A DNA stretch of 64,000 bases. It comes from Plantago ovata. Its lineage: Eukaryota; Streptophyta; Magnoliopsida; Lamiales; Plantaginaceae. The position numbers and the translations under genes are program-made. Shown here one piece after another: positions 56,656 through 64,000 of this stretch; positions within the stretch are counted from its first letter, which is position 1, and each line of letters begins with the position of its first letter. The notes under the pieces are model-generated. The model was not told the DNA's origin and did not search any database. It saw only the letters and a list, made by a program, of their open reading frames with translations. Location: assembly GCA_028274465.1 (NCBI GenBank), contig CM051456.1:80214753-80278752 (forward strand), given 5' to 3'.

Positions 56656-57576
56656 TTATTGAGCCATCTCAAGATCTAATGGCTCCCGCGAAGTCTCGGT
56701 GAGCTTAATGTCTGGAACTCCCGCCTTTTCGCACATAGCGGTGATCAAGTGTGGGAAGACTAGAGGTTTGCCCCTCGCGAGGTTGTTGTCAAATTGTTCG
56801 AAGATGATGACGCCAGGAGTAATAGGCAAATCGTGCAAGAGGGCGTAAATCAAGAATCCTAGTTCCGACGTGATCTTAGAAGGTATGAGCCGTGGAATCA
56901 GATTGGCGACCACAAATACTAACATGAAGCGAGTACGTAAAGAGAGATCCGTGTACTTCAAGGTATCATCAAAACGCGTCCTGCGCGGCTTATAAGTGTG
57001 ATGCGTCAAGGCATTAGCTATTGCTCTAGGGAATTTCTCAATGGCTGGGTCATAGATATAATGCTCCAATGGATTGGATTCAAGAAGTTGTCCATTGCGA
57101 ATATCATTCGCATCCTCAAGCAAAGGTTCGCTTTGTCCCATCAAAAAGCTAGTTATGCTCAGTGGGCCAAAAGGCACCTTGACCCCTCGTATTGTAACTG
57201 CCATGGCTCCTCCGTCATAGTTTTCAAATGCGATATTGAATTCCTCTACAAGTGCTCTATCCCAACCAGAGAGTTTTTTTCCATAAAAGGTCCATCCTCT
57301 TTCGGTTACCAGTCTCACTAGGGGTGCATACGGTACTTTCCGTTCCGGTCCCTTGTTCCCGTGCTTTGTTCCCTCCAAAAGAGTTAAGTGTCTAGGTGCA
57401 AAGGATATGCTACGGTGCCACACCACTGGACGTTCACCTTCCATATAGAACCGGTACCGAAATTTACGTAGGTAATTCGATTCCCTAGATAATGATTGGG
57501 TTTCGTGAACCTTAGGAACTTCCTTAGAAGTAGACGCTCCATCCTTTCTAGCCTTCTTCAGTGCTCCTTCATCCAT
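56656..57576 (-). CDS. B1 ORF2, plant transposon protein-like, uninterrupted
   Basis: A continuous frame of 306 residues, MDEGALKKARKDG to MAQ-stop. In order it has a charged N terminus, RKFRYRFYMEGERP, ERGWTFYGKKLSGWDRALVE, EFNIAFENYDGGAMAVTIRG, VKVPFGPLSITSFLMG, FMLVFVVANLIPRL and LVFPHLITAMCEKAGVPDI. This is the pattern of the 'putative plant transposon protein' family (Transposase_32; related to Athila ORF1-like proteins), by inference. Function is unknown. An acceptor-like TTGTGTAG lies eight bases before the ATG at 57576, matching the family A intron-ORF2 junction. It is the best preserved ORF2 in the window. Confidence 0.7.
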   Translation of the reverse strand: MDEGALKKARKDGASTSKEVPKVHETQSLSRESNYLRKFRYRFYMEGERPVVWHRSISFAPRHLTLLEGTKHGNKGPERKVPYAPLVRLVTERGWTFYGKKLSGWDRALVEEFNIAFENYDGGAMAVTIRGVKVPFGPLSITSFLMGQSEPLLEDANDIRNGQLLESNPLEHYIYDPAIEKFPRAIANALTHHTYKPRRTRFDDTLKYTDLSLRTRFMLVFVVANLIPRLIPSKITSELGFLIYALLHDLPITPGVIIFEQFDNNLARGKPLVFPHLITAMCEKAGVPDIKLTETSREPLDLEMAQ

Positions 57577-58060
57577 GGTACCTACACAACCTCATTAGAC
57601 CACTTCAAGAGATGTAAGCTACTAGACTCTTATACTTCGACTAGACTAACTACCCTAACACAAGACAAGTAATCGTTCTTCGTTTTGCAACAAGTCAACA
57701 ACGAGACACAACTTCACTCAAGTGTTCTTTTGGTGAGTTTGAGGGCTTGCTAAAGTTCATTCGAAACAAATCGAGAAGCTTTAACACTTCGTTTCAATAA
57801 GTCATGTGAATCTAGATCAAGCAAACAAACTCTCCAATCGAACCACCAAACAATCTTACACTTTCTCATGTATTCACAACATAACCATCATCATATCATC
57901 ACTCAAATTCGAAGCCAACAATCATCAAGCAATCATATAGCAAAAAATTCAAGTACAAGAATTTTCCAAAAATCAAGATGGGCAAAATTAAAAATTAGAC
58001 ATCACATCTAGTAAGAAACATGCTCAACAATCAATATCAAACTCATAATGACCAATGCAT
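57577..58060 (-). promoter_or_regulatory. B1 ORF2 leader intron, proximal part
   Basis: AT-rich, no ORF. On the minus strand it ends CTAATGAGGTTGTGTAG|GTACCATGG, parallel to TACTAACTGCTGTTTGTAG|GAACCATG in family A. B3 interrupts it at 58061. Confidence 0.45.
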
Positions 58061-60580
58061 TGATGAACGTATTTTTGACGCGTTCATCTTGTCTTCTTCA
58101 CCTTCTTTTGCTATCTATTTGCTTAGTTTTGTAGAATAGTGTCACGTTTTGTGTTTTCTGCATTTCAGGCACTTAGGTACGAAACGGCGTTTTTGGAGCT
58201 AAAACGAGCCTTTTTGATGGAAAATGGCCCTGTTGAACTTCCTCAACCTCCGTGGCTTTGTTCGTGAGTGTTTGAGCCAGATAAGTGTTGAGAACGACGA
58301 GTCCAAGGCAACTGAGGGCCGGTCGTGGGCAAAAGATTGAGTTTCCAAGACAAAAATTTGCCCAGGAACCAAGCTAAGCGCCTGGAACAGTCAAGTGAAG
58401 AGCCTGATATTCCAGTAGCCAGCAACAGCAGCCAAGCGAAGGCTTCGCTTGGCTGCTCCCAAGCGCTTAGCTTGGCAGATCACAAGCTAAGCGCTTGGCA
58501 GCAGTTACATTTCGAGATTTCCCTTCTTTACACAGATTTTCAATTACATTTTCATATTCAGACATTAGCAAACATATTTGAAGAGCTTCTTAGCCCCAAT
58601 TTGATAAAAAAAAACTCAGATCTACTTGTAATTTTGCATTGGATTGAAGGATTTGGCCATAGAATTGCATCCCTTTTTCATCTACGGAGAGGTTTCATCC
58701 AATTTCCACCGAATAGTGACAACTTTGGTGGTAATTTGTATCAATATCTCTTGTCTAGTAGTTTGATCTTATGTATTCTTATAACAATTCATATGATTGG
58801 ATGTCTATGTTGATGATTATGAGTAGATAAACCCCTTTGTGTTGGTGGTAGAATGTAGAATATACATGTTATGGATTATGTTTATGCTTACATGAGATTT
58901 TGATTGAATCTTGCTGAAAATTTACTTCAGATGATTCATAGTTGCCTATAAAATATATTCGAATAGAGTATGTGATAAACTCGTGGTCAATGAGACTCCT
59001 TTGTTTAACGAAGTGCACATGAGAATGTGTATATTCGCAATCGAGGCATTCTTCAACCTACTTGCATGTCATGCTCTTATGGTCTTGTTCATAAGCATTT
59101 GGTAGATTCAATAGATTAGTTCACTTTACTTGGCATGAGACTCCTTTTGTGTTGCATTTAGTTTAGTTGTTTCTTGAGGATAAACAAGGGTTTGGTTTGG
59201 GGAGATTGATGAACGTATTTTTGACGCGTTCATCTTGTCTTTTTTACCTTCTTTTGCTATCTTTTTGCTTAGTTTTTTGGTTAGTTTTGTAGAATAGTGT
59301 CACGTTTTGTGTTTTCTGTTTTTTCAGGCACTCAGGTATGAAACGGCGTTTTTGGAGCTAAAAACGAGTCTTTTTTATGGAAAATGGCCCCGTTGAAGTT
59401 CCTCAACCTCCGTGGCTTTGTTCGTGAGTGTTTGAGCCCCAATAAGTGTTGAGAAGGACGAGTCCAAGGCACCCGAGGGCCGGTCGTGGGCAAAAGATTG
59501 AGTTTCTAAGACAAAAATCTGCCCAGGAACCAAGCTAAGCGCCTGGAACATTCAAGTAAAGATCCTGAGATTCCAGTAGCCAACAACAGCAGCCAAGCAA
59601 AGCGCTTGGCTGCTCCCAAGCGCTTAGCTTGGCAGATCTCAAGCTAAGCGCTTGGCAGCAGTTACATTTCGGGATTTCCCTTTTTTACACAGATTTTCAG
59701 TTACATTTTGATATTCAGACATTAGCAAACATTTTTGGAGAGCTTCTAAGCCCCAATTTGATAGAAAACTCAGATCTACTTGTAATTTTGCATTGGATTG
59801 AAGGATTTGGCCATAGAATTGCATCCCTTTTTCATCTACGGAGAGGTTTCATCCAATTTCCACCGAATAGTGACAGCTTTGGTGGTAACTTGTATCAGTA
59901 TCTCTTGTCTAGTAGTTTGATCTGATGTATTCTTATAACAATTCATATGATTGGATGTCTATGTTGATGATTATGAGTAGCTAAACCCCTTTGTGTTGGT
60001 GGTAGAATGTAGAATATGCATGTTATGGATTATGTTTACGCTTACATGAGATTGTGATTCAATCTTGCTGCAAATTTACTTCATATGATTCATAGTTGCC
60101 TATAAAATATATTCGAATAGAGTATGTGACAAACTCGTGGTCAATGAAAGCTATAGGATTGTATGTTAGTGATTTGCAGCATGCTAGATAAATGGTGTTA
60201 GTGACAAGCACCTCTAAATTATTGATAGTGATCTTTCATGATGTGTGTCTTGAAAGTTATCTAGACGTTTGCTTAGCAGACTTAGTCGAAGGTTTTACGC
60301 TTTGAACTTGTGAGCATATTAGTATCCATGCATGTTTATTCGATTTCTACCACCAACCGTTTTCCAAACTTGATTACAACAAATCTGTTTTCTTGCTTGC
60401 TTTTGTCTAAAACGATTCTCAAAAACAAACTTGAACTCGTTGACTGAATTATCTAGAAAAAACCTCAAACAAAGCCACGTTAGGTCCCGAGAGAACGGCA
60501 CTCGGGGACAACTTGCCATTGCACTCTAAGTGTTCTTTGTCTTATAAAACAAATTTAATTGGTGAAAACGACGATCATCA
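58061..60580 (+). mobile_element. Family B element B3, deletion derivative
   Basis: Flanked by TGCAT at 58056-58060 and 60581-60585. 5' LTR partial (58061-58993), a 213-base remnant of the 3' internal region (58994-59206) ending in GGTTTGGGGAGAT, and a complete 3' LTR (59207-60580, 1374 bases). A deletion joined LTR to interior at CAATGA/GACTCC with short homology. No coding sequence is left. Confidence 0.95.
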
Positions 60581-60881
60581 TGCATAACACAATTGAAGCT
60601 AAATTAAGCATAATCCCAAATTCAAGAAAGTTAGGGTTCTTGAGGAGTAATTTGATTCCTTGAGAATGATGCTATAATCGTGCAATATGATCGATTTAGA
60701 TGATAGAGGAGGTTATGGGCTCCTTAGAATGCACAAGATTGTCAGAATTGGTGGAGAATTGAGTGAAATTAAGATTTTTGGGGTGAAAATTGGGCAAGGG
60801 AAGAAGAATGGAGGAGAGGCTTTGATTCCCAAGTGGTCCGCTTGGTTGCCTATAAAGGCACCCGAGCGGACCGCTTACGGC
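60581..60881 (-). promoter_or_regulatory. B1 ORF2 promoter and leader
   Basis: On the minus strand: palindromes AGCGGTCCGCT (about 60864-60876) and AAGCGGACCACTTGG (about 60829-60845) around CCTTTATAGGC, then a leader, then AGAACCCTAACTTTCTTGAA, matching the start of the family A intron. Same order as in family A with family B palindromes. The left end carries the TGCAT duplication. Confidence 0.5.
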
Positions 60882-62362
60882 TGATGAGTCGTTTTTTTCA
60901 CCAATTAAATTTGTTTGTAGCCAAAGAACACTTAGCACTACACAAGGGATTAATGCAGCGGTAAGATGTTTTCGGGTGTCGTTCTCTTAAGGACTTAACA
61001 TGGCTTTGTTTAGTGTGAAACAAATATAATCAACCAACAACAAGTTTGTGTCAATAAACCAAGCACCCATGCAAATCAGAAACTATCAAGAGCAAGATAA
61101 AATCAAATAGAGAAAGATGTTGGTGGTAGCTTAGTGGACATGACAAGCCATGGGTTACAACCTGCTATCATGCTACGAACATTTGAACGTACAATAGAGA
61201 AGTATTAGTTGACCACAAAGTTGTCACATGCTTTGCATTCGAAAATTCAGAATTGGCTACTCTTAATTGTACAGATGATCTAGAAGTATTAAGCGACCAC
61301 AAGGGTTGTCACTACCTTGTATTCGAAGATTTGTAATTGGCTACTTTAGATCTTACACAACGATTCAAAGCACAAGAAGCATAATCATAACCCTAACTAT
61401 CATGTCTACATTCTACCACCAACAAACGAGAATTAGCTACTCATAATAGATCTTGAATCAAACAACATCATATATGAATAACAATAACAAACATTCATAA
61501 TCAGAATCCAAAGAGGGAGAATTAATACAAGTTACCACCGATTGTCATGAGACGGTGTAATGCCAAATCTCACAAATCAAGATACAAAGAAGATGAATCC
61601 GAATGTAATTCTCCAATCCCTTGATGTTAATCAAGCTTCTAGACAATGGTTCTCAGCTATGGACCCTCCTAGAACTCTCCAAACCCATTACATAGTGAAA
61701 AGAATGAGGAAAAGTAACTGAAAATCGAGTTTAAAAGACAAAATCTGATTCTGTAACCGAAGCCAAGTGGAGGGCTTGAGAAGGGCCAAGCGGTCCGCCT
61801 AGAAATCAGTCCAAAATCAGAATCTGCCCCAGAATCCAAGCGGCCCACCTAGAAAATCCAAGCAAACCGCTTGCCTTTAACTCGCCCTCCAGGGCCCATA
61901 CGATGTCGGATCGGGGCGTATAGTATATCGTTGGATAGCTCTTCGAGTTAGCTACCCGTGGACATATGTTTGAGGTCAATCCAATGCTGTATGAGAAATT
62001 CATGGCCAAAATGGCTAGGATGTGTCAATCTTGCACACTTGAACGACTCCAAAACTTCCACCCGAACTTTTGAATTTGCTTCCAAGGTAAGGCTAAGTTC
62101 TCCCGAATGTGATTCTTGGATTAAACCGAACTAAGGGAACTCACAAAAATATCCACGGAGATCAAGGAACTTCAACGGGGTCATTTTTCATCCAAAATGC
62201 TTCGTTTTTAGCTCCAAAAACACCGTTTCACACCTAAGTGCCTGAAAATGCAGAAAACACAAAACGTGACACTATTCTACAAAACTAACCAAAAAAACAA
62301 GCAAAAATGCAGAAAAAGAAGTCGAAAAAGACAAGATGAACGCGTAAAAAATACGTTCATCA
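60882..62362 (-). repeat. B2 3' LTR
   Basis: 1481 bases, TGATGAGTCG...ATACGTTCATCA. A divergent member: palindromes are decayed (CAAGCGGTCCGCC, CCAAGCGGCCCACC near 61790-61850), and 61080-61400 shows duplicated GACCACAAGTTGTCAC-like sequence. Confidence 0.9.
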
Positions 62363-63701
62363 ATCTCCCCAAACCAAACCCTTGTTTGTCCTCAAGCAAC
62401 AAACTAATCTAAATGCGACACAAAAATGAGTCTCATGCCAAGTAAGGTGAACTAATCTATTGAATCTACCAAGCGCTTATGAACAAAGACCATACAAAGC
62501 ATGACATGCATGTAGGTTGAAGAATGTCTCGATTGCGAATGTACACATTTTCATGTGCACTCGGTTAAACAAAGGAGTCTCTCGTAACATCTTCTACCTG
62601 GACCTGGTCAGTGATGACACAATGATGCATATTATCATACTATGATTGGCCCGTGCCTATGAAACCGAGTGCTTACTACTGTTCACCAAGCGAGACTTTT
62701 CCTCAAGAGAGGGCGAACCGATACTGGCTCTCATCAAACGAAGGAGGGTTCCATAGAAGATAACCCTCCCCTATTCTAACCAGACTCTCAAAGAATGAGT
62801 CTCTTTCAACCACTTCCTGAATAGCAGGACGAGGGTGGTCAAGAACAGTTCTTGGACAAAGGTGACACAAAACAAAAGATAGAATTTACAACTCGATAAC
62901 TTCACAGGAATAGAATATTTACATGACACTTGACACTTTACAAAGACTGCTTTTTGGCTTGCAAGGACCCTTCTTTTTGCTTTTTTTGGGTCTTATTCTT
63001 TATTCTTCTTTTTTTTTTCTATTTTGTTTTTTTTTCCTTTTTGTTTTCTTTTCTTTTCTCTTTTTCTCCTCCTTTTTTTTTTTTTTTTTTTTTTATATAT
63101 ATATATATAGGCAAGCAGCAGTTCACAAACAAAGAAAACAAAAAAACACCTCCCCAAACCTATTCTCTCGAATAGGTTTGAGCACAAAGACGAAAAGTAA
63201 AAGAACAAACTCTACAAATACGCCTCCCCAAACCTATTCTCTCGAATAGGTTTGAGCACAAAGACGAAAAGTAAAAGAACAAACTCTACAAATACGCCTC
63301 CCCAAACCTATTCGAAAGAATAGTTTGGAGCAAAAAACACAAAAGAGGAAAAAGACAAACTTTACAAGGACTCAAGAACGAAGGAGAAGAACAACAAAGC
63401 AACCCCGTCCCCAAACCTATTCGAGAGAATAGGTTTAATACAAAGGATCACACACCTCACACTACCTCCTTCCTAGGCATTTGGCAATTTCTAATCGAGG
63501 TGAAGAACTTGTCGCCTGTTATGTACATAATTACACGGGTTACAACCATAGACTCTAACATGCATCATTTTATAAGGTCTTCGTCAACCGCAGCAGAAGA
63601 AACACCACTCAAGGTGATGTCGAGACTACTAAGCTTAACTAGTGCACATGCGAATGTGACAAACCAAGTGAGACAAGCCTCCAAATACTTGCAAAGTAAT
63701 G
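62363..63701 (-). other. B2 3' noncoding region with four hairpins
   Basis: Polypurine tract 62363-62375. Hairpins at 63157-63178, 63231-63252, 63305-63326 and 63414-63435. The first two lie in a tandem 74-base duplication. A T-run and a TA repeat lie at 63078-63107. Confidence 0.75.
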
Positions 63702-64000
63702 TGTTAGGAAACTTGTAATTTTGATGAGCAATTAACCATGCTAAATTAAGGAAAGTCCAGTAACTAGTAATCTTAAGGTCCATAGTAATTTAGAATTTTA
63801 AGGACATTGTAAAAGAGGAACGTTTGCTGAAGACTTAGTGTAGGTACTAGTTAGGTGCTTTAGTTTGCTGATGATGTACTTTGTTTTTACAAATGAACTA
63901 TTGAAGCACTAGAACCGCTCAGAAACTTGAAGTTTGGAAGACTGAAGACTTAGAAGAATTCTGAGAAAGGTATCTACAAAGGCACATGTTGCTCAGAACG
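63702..64000 (+). repeat. Copia C LTR, start only
   Basis: TGTTAGGAAACTTG and the following 300 bases match 16233-16560 with scattered differences and a short deletion. It continues past the window. Confidence 0.9.

Larger units (their letters stand above)
49218..60881 (-). mobile_element. Family B element B1, minus strand, interrupted
   Basis: The 3' LTR is at 49218-51428, followed by the 3' noncoding region, ORF2 (56656-57576), its intron, and the promoter region up to 60881, where B2 begins. Its gag region and 5' LTR are not in the window. The left target sequence is CTACC (49213-49217); its partner would lie beyond base 64000. It hosts the TRIM, A6 and B3. Confidence 0.8.
60882..63701 (-). 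mobile_element. Family B element B2, 3' part
   Basis: 3' LTR followed by 3' noncoding region, minus strand, inserted in B1. Interrupted at 63702 by a copia LTR; the rest lies outside the window. Confidence 0.85.

Overview
This window is plant nuclear DNA made almost entirely of nested retrotransposons. I recognise no ordinary host gene, rRNA, tRNA or CRISPR. The evidence for a plant is a CACTA-type transposase-associated gene, SIRE/Maximus-like Ty1/copia pol, gag-pro elements primed by tRNA-Asp (as in the Athila-like branch of Ty3/gypsy), and a TRIM element. A flowering plant, probably a eudicot, is likely; I cannot go further.

Names used here. Family A: LTRs of about 1.2 kb running TGATGAAT...TTCATCA, a tRNA-Asp primer site, one gag-protease ORF, no reverse transcriptase or integrase, and a second ORF (ORF2). 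Family B: LTRs of about 1.4 kb (TGATGAACG...ATCA), the same 3' architecture and a related ORF2. Copia C: LTR of about 1.57 kb beginning TGTTAGGAAAC, gag-pol, then a very long ORF2. ORF2 in A and B resembles the Pfam 'putative plant transposon protein' family (Transposase_32, close to Athila ORF1-like proteins); the resemblance of the copia ORF2 is weaker.

Layout. 1-2102: CACTA remnant with a three-exon gene. 2103-9722: A1, a family A element on the minus strand. 9723-17801: C1, the 3' half of a copia element, ending in an LTR at 16233-17801 that also serves as the 5' LTR of C2. 17802-21396: C2 gag tail and pol. 21397-47404: a 26 kb family A composite (A3/A5, three LTRs) inserted in the C2 RNase H region and flanked by TTCAG. 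Inside it lie a family A solo LTR (22788-24027) and a structurally complete family A element, A4 (26623-38295, flanked by TTACT). A4 itself carries a copia-like solo LTR (33002-35092) and a family B solo LTR (36128-37532). 47410-49217: C2 resumes with the end of RNase H, a hairpin array and the start of ORF2. 49218-60881: B1, a minus-strand family B element in the C2 ORF2, hosting a TRIM (49488-50283), a truncated family A element A6 (52764-56285) and a deleted family B element B3 (58061-60580). 60882-63701: another family B element, B2. 63702-64000: a copia C LTR.

How the parts fit. Most genes are broken. The recurring design is a structural ORF (gag-pro, or gag-pol) plus ORF2 behind what looks like its own promoter. 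In family A that internal promoter region repeats the GC-rich palindromes found next to the TATA box of the LTR, and is followed by a 5' leader intron. In copia C it is a TATA box preceded by an array of small hairpins whose arms change in a compensating way. The 3' part of every A and B element carries two to four copies of a hairpin joined to a polypurine-like motif. Together these point to an ORF2 expression cassette recurring in three retrotransposon groups, which I regard as the most interesting content of the window.
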